From positions 124,001-188,000 of the forward strand of contig NZ_FQZN01000009.1 of the NCBI RefSeq assembly GCF_900142015.1: 64,000 nt of DNA. Direction: 5' to 3'. The translations under genes and the position numbers were made by a program. Origin of the DNA: Bacteroides stercorirosoris. GTDB taxonomy: Bacteria; Bacteroidota; Bacteroidia; Bacteroidales; Bacteroidaceae. The notes under the pieces are model-generated. The model did not search any database. It worked only from the letters and a program-made list of their open reading frames with translations, and was not told the origin of the DNA. Positions 1 to 7,825 of the stretch are shown here, piece by piece (the stretch's first letter is position 1; each line of letters starts with the position of its first letter).

Positions 1-500
1 TTCAATCCCTCTTTTGTCTGTATAGCCTCCTCATGCCCGGAGAGGTCGTCCATGTTTGCCACCGCATAGACATAATAATACCCGAAAGGAACGGTCAGCT
101 TGAATTCAGCATGGGGAGTCTCGGATTCGGCGGGGGGAAGATTCTTGTCTTCATCACCGATTGACTCGGTTTTGTGTTCTGTGCGATCTTCTTCCGAAAG
201 CACGTATTCCCCCTCATTGGGAGTTCCGGTACTTGCCCGTTTTAACGGATATTTCTTCACCAACTTTCCTTCCACATCATACAACAGCACACAAAGGCTG
301 TCAATACTCTTTATCGCATTTCCGGGTGTACGCGTGGTTCCGTTCAGCGCAGGCGTAAGAGGCTTGAACTTCACGGTTCCGCTGATGACGCTTTCCCCCT
401 CACCTATGATTCCGCCGCCATACAGCAAGTCGTCCTTGCAGGAAGCGGCGCCCAAAAGCAATATGCATAAAAATATGTATGTCAAAAAGTTGCGTTTCAT
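1..500 (-). CDS. Fimbrial tip-like lipoprotein, DUF4906-type (partial)
   Basis: The reading frame opens with ATG at 498-500 and runs without a stop off the left edge, so only the first 166 or so residues are present. The N-terminus is a lipoprotein signal peptide (MKRNFLTYIFLCILLLG then AASC lipobox) followed by a Gly-rich stretch and a domain with the pattern IKSIDSLCVLLYD, typical of the N-terminal domain of Bacteroides DUF4906 and other fimbrial tip proteins. It lies 63 bp downstream of another fimbrillin-like lipoprotein and is the last visible gene of the fimbrial operon. Role as a minor or tip subunit exported as a lipoprotein is inferred from family and position; the diagnostic C-terminal part is outside the window. 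Confidence 0.7.
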   Translation of the reverse strand, partial: MKRNFLTYIFLCILLLGAASCKDDLLYGGGIIGEGESVISGTVKFKPLTPALNGTTRTPGNAIKSIDSLCVLLYDVEGKLVKKYPLKRASTGTPNEGEYVLSEEDRTEHKTESIGDEDKNLPPAESETPHAEFKLTVPFGYYYVYAVANMDDLSGHEEAIQTKEGL

Positions 501-563
501 ATCTTCTGTCTTTTTTCGAGTATGTTTCTATACTAAAGGAACGGTTGATTCTTCAGCATTTTC

Positions 564-2057
564 TTATTCCGCCGGATTAACCGGTTCGTTCGTGGAGGGC
601 GTCTCGTCCAGTCCGAATACGGGATCCAGCTCCACTTCCCAATAAGGTTCCACATCCACTTCCCAGCCAAACGTGTAATCTTTGAAAACGATATTCACCT
701 TCACGTGCGTGTTGCGAAAAAGGGAGGCAAGATGCTCCAGGCGGGCGGTATATTCTCTTTCCACCTTTCTCCACGTGGTGCCGTCTTCCGGCCATTCATC
801 CCAGAAATTCTCTTCGGTATATACGGTCAGTTCATATTCCTGCAATTTCAAACCGGAGCCGACCGCACCGCTTCCCGCCGCGCCGCCCTCTTCGGTGCCG
901 GTAGTTTTCAGCGTTCGGCTTTCGGGCAGATAAGCGGATTCCGACAGAACAGGTTTAGGTCCGGCATCCGATAGGGCACGAAGTATCACCGATTTTTTAA
1001 AATCTACCCTGACACGGGAGCTTTCTCCGGATCCTCCTTCCGAAGCGTCCGGTATATCATAGTCGGTCAGCCATTGATATTGGTCTATATTGTCGCCTTT
1101 TCCGGTTTTCTTCGCTTCCGCTGCCATCCAGCTTATCCAGTCCCATTCCGTCACCTTATGGCCCGCCGGTGCATCGGTTTCAGGCAAAGATATGACGCCA
1201 TTACGTTCCGAATTCACTACCCAATACCTGCCGTCCTTATTCTTGTTTACATGCGGCATCAGGTACATCCGGTCACCAACGGCTTTGGTGAGGGAAAATC
1301 CGGTCACCGTGATCTCTCGCCTTGAAGAACGGTTGGTGAATTCGAAAGAAAACTTAGTGGCTGCGCGTATCACATAAAGAGAAGTCGGAAGAGAAAATTC
1401 ATCCTTCCCGATGTCCTTTCTATCGGGTATCTCAATCTCGTACATGGCCGTCATGGGAATGCCCGAGACGGGATCGTATCGGTAGACATCGCCTACGCTG
1501 AACACAAAGTCATCTATCGGGGCTTTACCGGTTTCCTTGGCGGAAGTGCCAGAAGAAGTTTCCGGAATAAAAGAACTGTTGCTAAAGTTGATTTTTTCTC
1601 CCCGGCTGTCCTTCAGCTCGGCGCAATTTGCCAACAAGTAGATTCTTTTCCGGCAACCGGCCCGCACTTTGAAAGTATATTCGTCAGTCAACGGCAACCC
1701 GATGCTGGAAGCACCTTTTACCAAGCGGCTGTGCTCCACCACCCATCTCTTGCCTGCATCGTTGGTATTGCCGGCTTCCCCTTCCGAGGCATCTCCTCCT
1801 TCCGGAGTGTTTTCCTCTTCCGGGACATCATTTTCCGAGACAATCACCACAAGCAGTTGGTTGATACGGGCATCATCGGGTATTTCGTCCGCACGGGTAG
1901 AAACCCCTGCCACGGCAGTGTGGAAAGTGAGGTATATGCTGTTCTCTTCCTCCTCTTCATGGGGCAGGTCGAAAGATTCGTTGGCGCACGAAGCGAACCC
2001 CAGCAAAAAAACGCACAAGAGGCAAAGTCCGATGATATGTCGATGCTGCAATTTCAT
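564..2057 (-). CDS. Fimbrillin-like lipoprotein (minor fimbrial subunit)
   Basis: A 497-residue protein with a lipoprotein signal (LLGFASC lipobox near residue 24) and an acidic linker, then a fimbrillin-type N-terminal domain. The segment TRADEIPDDARINQLLVV resembles the TRA-containing proteolytic-processing region of Mfa/Fim subunits, where an Arg-specific protease or donor-strand exchange removes the N-terminal strand. A later Gly/Ser/Glu-rich insertion (about residues 385-405) is low complexity. It lies between the FimB/Mfa2 anchor gene (75 bp upstream) and the partial tip-like gene. The position matches accessory subunits (Mfa3/FimC-like) of the P. gingivalis systems. Assignment to a specific accessory subunit is inference. 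Confidence 0.75.
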   Translation of the reverse strand: MKLQHRHIIGLCLLCVFLLGFASCANESFDLPHEEEEENSIYLTFHTAVAGVSTRADEIPDDARINQLLVVIVSENDVPEEENTPEGGDASEGEAGNTNDAGKRWVVEHSRLVKGASSIGLPLTDEYTFKVRAGCRKRIYLLANCAELKDSRGEKINFSNSSFIPETSSGTSAKETGKAPIDDFVFSVGDVYRYDPVSGIPMTAMYEIEIPDRKDIGKDEFSLPTSLYVIRAATKFSFEFTNRSSRREITVTGFSLTKAVGDRMYLMPHVNKNKDGRYWVVNSERNGVISLPETDAPAGHKVTEWDWISWMAAEAKKTGKGDNIDQYQWLTDYDIPDASEGGSGESSRVRVDFKKSVILRALSDAGPKPVLSESAYLPESRTLKTTGTEEGGAAGSGAVGSGLKLQEYELTVYTEENFWDEWPEDGTTWRKVEREYTARLEHLASLFRNTHVKVNIVFKDYTFGWEVDVEPYWEVELDPVFGLDETPSTNEPVNPAE

Positions 2058-2132
2058 TTGAAACGCTTTTTTCCTGATTGAAAAACTTGTTTTTAGCTTC
2101 CGTTCTCTTACTCTTTGTTCTTATTCTCTTCT

Positions 2133-3158
2133 TTACATTTCGATGTCGTTGATCCTCACCACCCAGTCGTTCACTACGATACGCGTCTGCAACCAAATGC
2201 CCGCTTGCAGGAAGAAGTAGAGCGTCCAGCGGCTTTCACGGTCCAGATACTCCTGGTCGCCCATCTTGCTGTAACGGTCACTTCGCATCAGCAACAAGTA
2301 GTTGTTGAGCGGGAAGTCAATCACTGTTTCTCCGTCTTCGTGCCGCTTCACCAGCAGACGCGGAGAATTCTTGGTCATCAACCGCGAGGTGCTGAGCTCG
2401 GCATAAGCCACTTCGACAGGCTGGGGCACTACCTGGTCGGGACCTACGATGGAGACACCTGTCTGCGCTTGTCCTTTAGCCCAGGGAATGTAGGTGACGT
2501 CGCCGTTGGGCAATAGGTCGTTGTCATAGTTGAAGAGCGTGTTGTCATCGATGATTTCGAAGTCGAAGTCATCGGCTTTGACCGGTGTTCCGTCCACATG
2601 CTGCAACACGATGCGTATGCTGTTGGTATTCTTCATCATCTTCACTGTTCCTTCACTGTAGAGGTCGGCAGTGGCGAGGGTGAGTTGTCCCCAAAACATA
2701 TCATGCAGGTTGCGGCGCTCGGGCACGGTGAGGCAGTCGGCATCCATGGCGGCGCGCAAGTCTGTCCGTTTGCTGCCCGCCGCAGGTGCTTGTAGCAGCG
2801 AGAAAGAGCTTTTGTCGCAGGCCAATCCGCCGTATGCCACGAAATGATAATTTCCCTTTTCAAGATCCAGTGTCATCCGGTAATCTTCGTCCTGCAATTC
2901 CGCCCCTGTCACTATCTTTGTATCTACGTAATTGTCCTTGTCATCGTAGATGTAAAGCGTCAGGCAGTCCACTTGCCTGGGGAACGCGTTGGCGAACTCC
3001 ATGTTGTAGTCATAGACGAAACGCAACGATACACCGTGCGGACATGGATCGAGGTCTTCGAATATCCGCTCGCACGAGGACAAGGCAACAGTAGCCAGCA
3101 TGGCGCCAAGCACCACGCTGACAAACTGTGAAATTATATTCCGCTTTCTGCTTTGCAT
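2133..3158 (-). CDS. FimB/Mfa2 family fimbrial anchor subunit
   Basis: A 341-residue lipoprotein (VALSSC lipobox) with the conserved FimB/Mfa2 opening DLDPCPHGVSLRFVYDYN followed by VDCLTLYIYDD, which is close to diagnostic for this family (DUF1812). Family members anchor the base of Bacteroidales type V fimbriae in the outer membrane and limit fimbrial length. It begins 14 bp downstream of the stop of the major fimbrillin gene, the usual mfa1-mfa2 order. All key family features are present and no disruption is visible. Confidence 0.92.
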   Translation of the reverse strand: MQSRKRNIISQFVSVVLGAMLATVALSSCERIFEDLDPCPHGVSLRFVYDYNMEFANAFPRQVDCLTLYIYDDKDNYVDTKIVTGAELQDEDYRMTLDLEKGNYHFVAYGGLACDKSSFSLLQAPAAGSKRTDLRAAMDADCLTVPERRNLHDMFWGQLTLATADLYSEGTVKMMKNTNSIRIVLQHVDGTPVKADDFDFEIIDDNTLFNYDNDLLPNGDVTYIPWAKGQAQTGVSIVGPDQVVPQPVEVAYAELSTSRLMTKNSPRLLVKRHEDGETVIDFPLNNYLLLMRSDRYSKMGDQEYLDRESRWTLYFFLQAGIWLQTRIVVNDWVVRINDIEM

Positions 3159-3172
3159 GTCGGTCGGTTTTC

Positions 3173-5177
3173 TTAGAATTCGATATTGTTTACGCGTACG
3201 GTCCAGGGGAGCACTTCAACAGAAAGGGTAATGTAAATGTCACTACTTTCATCCGGATCATCGGGATCTTTGGGATCCGGATCATTTTCCGGTATGCGCG
3301 GGTGACCGAGTTGTTTGATATTCGTTACGGCTAATTTATAAACGTTGTTACGTACTACGGCAAATTCCATCGGTCCCATCACGCTAAGATCCTGGTTATC
3401 GTTATGACGGTTCCAGTAATAATAGTAGCAATAATAACCTGCATCCTCACCATCTATGCTGGATTGATAAAGGGTGAACAGAGCACCTGTCGCTTTTTTC
3501 TTAAAGGCTAAAAGAAGTGATTTAACTGTTTCAGGATTAGTTTCTTTTGTATTGTGCCATGCATTCCAAGCGTAATCAGGGCTATTTGTGTCATCGCTAT
3601 AAACGGCCTCCACAGCAGGTGTATCACCTTTTGCCTCTTGCGCTGCAACAGGTGTTTTTGTAAAATTAGTGCCGAACACAGTTTCGTAGAAAACTTTATC
3701 AGCCTCTTTATTGGCAATAGCATACGCACGTACTTCAGTCCATGAAACAAACAAGTTGCTGCCATATGCGTATAAAATAGGATCTTTATCAGAATCACCT
3801 GTTGCATTCTTTATTGCATCAATCAATGTTTGATGTTTTTCTGATATTGTATTCTCCGGTACTACTATTTTACCTTTAAATACAATACCCGTAGAAACCC
3901 CATTCTTCTGATAAATCTGTCCATCACCAGCTGCAGGAATCGTATTTTCAGTTACATAACGCCAAATATGATATTTATTCTTTTCTGGATTTTCCCAGTC
4001 ATCTTCATCACCTTCGACAACGTCTGACATCAAACTATTATACCAGCCGTTACGTGCATCAGCGCTAATAGTCCAATCCTTACCTACTCCGGAACCAAGA
4101 CAGAAATTAAAATAGTCTCCAAATTGAAAATTATCCAAATTAGCAGCAGACTTTTCATTCGCATCAGTATCTACTACATAATTCTCATTTGTTTCTGTGC
4201 CACCAACAAATGAACCGTCATTCTTCCCATCATTGGATACACGACGCAAGTAATAGAAGTGTTTACTCATGTTGACCAATCCCATGCGTTTCAATTGAAT
4301 CTGGATAATAGGCTTTTTACCACCTTCAGCTTCAGTTTCCTCTATCAAAGTATAAGTAAAATTACCCACAGGACTTCCATCTCTGAAGTCAAAACGAGCC
4401 ACAGAACGTTCTACTTTAATCGACCCGGAATTGTTTATTTCGTTTTCAGTATTAGCATTGTTGGGACCTGACAAATTGAATGCTTTATCAGCAGATTGGT
4501 ACACATCCCAATCTTTGATATTTCCAGGGATATCCTTTTCAGTCGCCCCTGCATTGGACATCAAGAAGCCATTCTTATGATCACTTCCCCCCCCAAATGG
4601 CGGCACCATCTGCTCCTGTGATGCCAGACTGATTTTGCTCATTATATGTTTCGTGTATCTCTGCAGTTGCATTTATCCATGTTCCGTCTACATCATCAGC
4701 AACTATTTTTTCCAGAGTTGTTGTAGGATTACAAAAAACATACACCTTCACCGTCCTTTCCGACAATGTTCCATTTGTGCCATTATCCTCATAATATTTG
4801 GCCAATACCGTTTTATTGATTTTATGAATTGATCCGATAATAGAAGATTCAGACTTACCATCTTCAATATTGTTGGCACCATAACAAACGATCTTATTAT
4901 TATCCTTATTGGCCATTACCAACAAAACCCGTTTTACCTTGTTCTCATCTGGCTTTCCGACTTCAGTTCCATCAGAACTTCCGCCCTCCGGTTTAGTATT
5001 ACTGCGTGTTCCTGCCCCTGCCACCGGCAACTGCACCTGCACGTTCATATACACAGCATCCTCCAAATCAGGATTCGGGGTATTTCCGCCCTCTTCCCAT
5101 TCATCGCTGCTACATCCGGCAATGAGTCCCATTGCCAAGATTCCCATGAAAAAATTGCTCCAAAATTTCTTTTTCAT
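3173..5177 (-). CDS. Mfa1-type major fimbrillin, frameshifted at a G8 tract
   Basis: Two overlapping frames form one gene. The first (5177 to 4581, 198 aa) starts with a lipoprotein signal (MGLIAGC) and stops just after a G8 run. The second (about 4594 to 3173) continues at residues SDHKNGFLMSNA, a motif usual in Mfa1-like subunits, through the Mfa1 C-terminal domain (ending LSVEVLPWTVRVNNIEF). With seven G the frames join into one product of 667 residues; with the eight seen here translation ends at residue 198. Mfa1-family proteins polymerise into the fimbrial shaft by donor-strand exchange. FimB/Mfa2 follows directly. The 499-aa frame that seems to start at 4672 is only the out-of-frame extension of the second half. 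Either slipped-strand phase variation (OFF) or a sequencing error in a homopolymer could explain it. Confidence 0.85.
4587..4594 (-). repeat. Homopolymer G8 tract inside the major fimbrillin gene
   Basis: Eight consecutive C on the plus strand (G8 in the coding sense) at codons 195-197 of the fimbrillin. Seven G restore the long frame; eight give Lys-stop straight after the run. It is the point where the two halves of the gene change frame. Confidence 0.9.
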
Positions 5178-5246
5178 AGCGTAATCAAATTAAATGTTTT
5201 ATAATTAAGTTTATTCTATATCGATTGATTCTTCTGTTTTCTTACC

Positions 5247-6689
5247 TTATTCCAAACTCTTTCTTACCTCTTCCAAGCGTTTCAGCATCTCTTTGGCTTT
5301 CTCCTGTCCTTTCCGGTCGGCCTCTTTCAGCAATGTCTCGGCCGCCTCGTAATTGCCGGAAAGAGCGGCGTGGATTCCCCGGGCATAAACCGCCTCGGAC
5401 GTATCACCGGCTTTTTCCAAATATTTTTCTGCCAAAGGCAAGTTGCCTAAGCGCATGGCGGTATTGGCAGCATTCAGGTTTGCAGTGGCATCTCCGGGGA
5501 ACATGCGTACGGCTATCTCGAAAGTTTCGTTATACTCTTCGCTGCCCGGCTCCATGTCTTGTGCCACGAGGTACATTTCCTGCAAACTCAACTTCTGCGG
5601 TTGCGTCCGCAGCAGACGCTTTATTTCTTCCGGATCAGTGTAGGCACGCACTTCATAACGCACCATGTAGTCGGAGTGGCGCAATCCGGGATAGACTTCG
5701 CGCAGCAGATAGGCGTAATCGTTGCGATAAGTCACCTTAATCTTACGGTCTTTGGCATCCGGCTCCATGTCACTGTCTATCAGGCGCAGAATCTCGTCAC
5801 GATAAGTCAGGCCCGAACCTTCCACAAAGCGCCTCAGGCCTTCCCAGTCTTCCGGTTCGTAGCTGGTAGTGAACAGCGAGTCGGGGAAGTGGTATTGTCC
5901 GCGCACGTATTCTTTCAGCGTTGCCGTACGCCCCTTGGCCAAGCGCACATTGTTGGTGTATGAGCCTTCGGGCGAAGCGTATCCCTTGATGCTGATACCG
6001 AGGATGCGGGTATCGGCATCTTCTCTCACGGCATCTATTGTGGCGAGTATCTTCTTCAGCTCTTGCGGGTTACGGCGGTATTCGGGATACAGTTCCGTGC
6101 GGTTTACAGGGAAATCTATATAGGCCGATCCTTCTATCTGGTTGATTTTCTGTTCAGCCTTCGGGCGTATGTAGACGTATTCGGGGAAGAAAGCCATCGC
6201 GTCCTTTTCTGGAAGTACGTTCTCCAACAGAGCAACATCGTTCAGGATGGGAGTACCGCAACATCCGTTGGTGGTATTGGAAACGTTCAGGGCAGCTTTA
6301 GTCATCCATCTCTCATAAGGCACTACCAAACGATATTCTATCACATCCTGTTCACCGCTACGGTAGAGTCTGTCGAGGCTCACGGCAGACTTATTGCGCA
6401 GATGATGATAGTAGCGATTCCTTCCCGCCACCATCACTGCCGGCAATTCTATCAAGTGCTCGCCTTTGCTGAGTGTGGGGGCAAACACCACTTCGCGGTT
6501 GGTGCCAACCTTGAGTGCCGAAACGTCAAGATCCAGAGAGACAAACAATTTATCTTCTTGTCTGGACACTGCCAGGTTTCGCACTTCCATCTGCCCGTCC
6601 ATCAATGACTGGGCTTTCAGCACCGGTGCTACACACAAGGGCAGCAGGGCGCAAATCAGTATCTTAGCAATTCTGTATCTTGCATCCAT
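5247..6689 (-). CDS. DUF3868 / OmpA-like outer-membrane protein of the fimbrial locus
   Basis: A 480-residue protein from ATG at 6687-6689, chosen because it begins a signal peptide (MDARYRIAKILICALLPLC); the open frame extends further upstream but would overlap the preceding gene. The N-terminal half matches the DUF3868 pattern (bringing conserved Cys in TNGCCGTPIL). The central part contains an OmpA-like peptidoglycan-binding segment (ISIKGYASPEGSYTNNVRLA). The C-terminus is TPR-like (NLNAANTAMRLGNLPLAEKY). DUF3575-DUF3868 pairs commonly head Bacteroides Mfa-type fimbrial operons; they probably help assemble or anchor the fimbriae at the cell envelope. It follows the DUF3575 gene by 11 bp and precedes the fimbrillin by 69 bp. 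Confidence 0.85.
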   Translation of the reverse strand: MDARYRIAKILICALLPLCVAPVLKAQSLMDGQMEVRNLAVSRQEDKLFVSLDLDVSALKVGTNREVVFAPTLSKGEHLIELPAVMVAGRNRYYHHLRNKSAVSLDRLYRSGEQDVIEYRLVVPYERWMTKAALNVSNTTNGCCGTPILNDVALLENVLPEKDAMAFFPEYVYIRPKAEQKINQIEGSAYIDFPVNRTELYPEYRRNPQELKKILATIDAVREDADTRILGISIKGYASPEGSYTNNVRLAKGRTATLKEYVRGQYHFPDSLFTTSYEPEDWEGLRRFVEGSGLTYRDEILRLIDSDMEPDAKDRKIKVTYRNDYAYLLREVYPGLRHSDYMVRYEVRAYTDPEEIKRLLRTQPQKLSLQEMYLVAQDMEPGSEEYNETFEIAVRMFPGDATANLNAANTAMRLGNLPLAEKYLEKAGDTSEAVYARGIHAALSGNYEAAETLLKEADRKGQEKAKEMLKRLEEVRKSLE

Positions 6690-6700
6690 AACCGTAAAAT

Positions 6701-7291
6701 TTAAAATGTATATACCAGGTTGATTGCCGCCTTTGTGGGGCCTACATAGTTGTGTGATTTGTCTTCGGCTACTTTTGTCCCGCAATGGGCACAAGGATAG
6801 ACATCGTAGCGGGTATAAACCCACCCGAAACCCAGCAAAGCCTCTAAATTCCAATGTTTATTAAGTATCCACGAATGGCCATATACCAATCCGAGCCCTC
6901 CGAACCAACCCTGATAGCGGTTGTCGGAGATTCCGGAGAAGTCGGTTCCGAGAAAAGAAAGGTTATTATCCAGATTTCCCACATTGTATTGTCCACCAAG
7001 GGCATGCGCACCCACAAAATGACCTGCCCACCGGTCGCAGAACCAGTAGCGTGCCTCGGGTTGCAGAAGCCAGTGTTTCCACTTCCGGTCGTGAGAGAAG
7101 GTCCAGCCATTATAATTGGCAGACACGTCCAACGTCCATCTGTCCGCAAGACCTACCTCCACCCCCGCGTTCAACGTGGCGAAAGCATCATATAGCAAAT
7201 TACTTTTCAGAGCCACTTCCTGACATCTGGCTCCCATGCTGAAAAGACCTAAAAACAAAATCACATAAAGTTTTAAAGTCATCTTTCCCAT
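6701..7291 (-). CDS. DUF3575 domain protein, first gene of the fimbrial operon
   Basis: About 196 residues, using ATG at 7289-7291 (MGKMTLKLYVILFLGLFSMG signal peptide). An in-frame ATG at 7333 would add 14 non-signal residues, and ATG at 7282 is equally possible. The mature part (VALKSNLLYDAFATLNAGVE, then SANYNGWTF and a C-terminal NLVYTF) is the DUF3575 pattern: an eight-stranded outer-membrane barrel-like fold with alternating aromatics. It is the first gene downstream of the putative invertible promoter, so its transcript leader would be about 300 nt. The structural role in fimbrial biogenesis is inferred from its conserved position. Confidence 0.85.
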   Translation of the reverse strand: MGKMTLKLYVILFLGLFSMGARCQEVALKSNLLYDAFATLNAGVEVGLADRWTLDVSANYNGWTFSHDRKWKHWLLQPEARYWFCDRWAGHFVGAHALGGQYNVGNLDNNLSFLGTDFSGISDNRYQGWFGGLGLVYGHSWILNKHWNLEALLGFGWVYTRYDVYPCAHCGTKVAEDKSHNYVGPTKAAINLVYTF

Positions 7292-7567
7292 ATAATAAGA
7301 TTTATTAATATCAAATATATATTTCTCCGGCACATTGTGGAGAAAGATTTATCAATCTACCAATAAAATCTCTTAAAAGAGATCAAACCAAATTACTGTA
7401 TGTCCGGCCTATATACCGCCGGTAGTGAACAATGATAAGTACTCAGAATAAATATAGATATTACTGAAATCACTACTCATTGTTATTAATATAATCGCAA
7501 TTCCCAATAGCGTTCAATCGTTCTACATTTTTAACAGCTAAACTCTTCAAACTGCCGTTTTAGGGTA
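7292..7567 (-). other. Leader region of the fimbrial operon
   Basis: No gene is visible. A 7-bp stem-loop (TTTCTCC / GGAGAAA, 7322-7345) lies about 30 nt upstream of the DUF3575 start and could affect initiation. At 7368-7383 there is a palindrome (ATCTCTT-AA-AAGAGAT) that resembles the arms of the recombination-like sites at 7568, 7755 and 7790 but has a 2-nt rather than 3-nt centre. A small CCGGC/GCCGG hairpin sits at 7404-7422. Confidence 0.5.
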
Positions 7568-7586
7568 CATCTCTTCCTAAGAGATG
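7568..7586 (-). repeat. Recombination-site-like inverted repeat A
   Basis: CATCTCTT-CCT-AAGAGATG: perfect 8-bp arms with a 3-bp centre. Inverted relative to the copies at 7755 and 7790, whose centre is AGG. Confidence 0.75.
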
Positions 7587-7597
7587 GATTTGGGTTG

Positions 7598-7629
7598 CAA
7601 AGTTATGATTTGCAACAATAATATCCAAG
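7598..7629 (-). promoter_or_regulatory. Promoter facing the fimbrial operon, inside the invertible segment
   Basis: On the minus strand, CTTG (7629-7626) is followed after 20 bp by TAACTTTG (7605-7598), a full match to the Bacteroides -7 box TAnnTTTG with three of four bases at -33. Transcription would start close to site A and read out through it into the fimbrial operon, so the orientation in this sequence is probably the ON state. Confidence 0.6.
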
Positions 7630-7664
7630 CATTCACTTTATTTTTTCATCAATCCATATCATTG

Positions 7665-7700
7665 TATATTGATTTGTATATTGATTTGTATATTGAAATA
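7665..7700 (+). repeat. Three 12-bp tandem repeats in the invertible segment
   Basis: TATATTGATTTG at 7665-7676 and 7677-7688, then the variant TATATTGAAATA at 7689-7700. They lead into TAGCTTTG (7701-7708), a -7-like box facing the recombinase, but no TTTG lies at the usual 19-21 bp from it. Confidence 0.7.
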
Positions 7701-7754
7701 TAGCTTTGTCTATGCCTCTTTTCCTTATTTCTCCTAACCAATCATCCTACTATC

Positions 7755-7773
7755 CATCTCTTAGGAAGAGAGG
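7755..7773 (+). repeat. Recombination-site-like repeat B
   Basis: CATCTCTT-AGG-AAGAGAGG, one mismatch between the arms. Direct repeat of site C 35 bp further right, inverted with respect to site A. Confidence 0.7.
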
Positions 7774-7789
7774 AATCGCAATAAAAATC

Positions 7790-7808
7790 CATCTCTTAGG
7801 AAGAGACG
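7790..7808 (+). repeat. Recombination-site-like repeat C
   Basis: CATCTCTT-AGG-AAGAGACG, one mismatch between arms. It has the longest match to the inverse of site A (22 bp counting the preceding AAAT) and lies next to the recombinase stop codon. Confidence 0.7.
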
Positions 7809-7825
7809 GCTCAAAGAAACATCCC

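Larger units (their letters stand above)
7568..7808. mobile_element. Putative invertible promoter segment of the fimbrial operon
   Basis: Bounded on the left by site A (7568-7586) and on the right by sites B (7755-7773) and C (7790-7808). Sites B and C share orientation; A is inverted relative to both. The reverse complement of A and site C agree over 22 bp including flanking bases; A and B agree over 20 bp. Each site is two 8-bp inverted arms around a 3-bp centre, as expected for a tyrosine-recombinase core. The recombinase gene ends 18 bp beyond site C. The segment holds a promoter-like pair facing the fimbrial operon, plus 12-bp tandem repeats. Inversion (A with B or C) would turn that promoter away from the fimbrial genes. 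Inferred from architecture; inversion itself is not visible in one sequence. Confidence 0.7.

Noticed and set aside
100..645. 181-aa plus-strand ORF
   Set aside because: Antisense across the partial tip-like gene and the next gene; the minus-strand lipoprotein frame explains this region.
7701..7708. TAGCTTTG as promoter facing the recombinase
   Set aside because: Matches the -7 box but no TTTG at 19-21 bp upstream (only at 12 and 24 bp), and it would be antisense to the recombinase. The opposite-facing TAACTTTG has a better -33.
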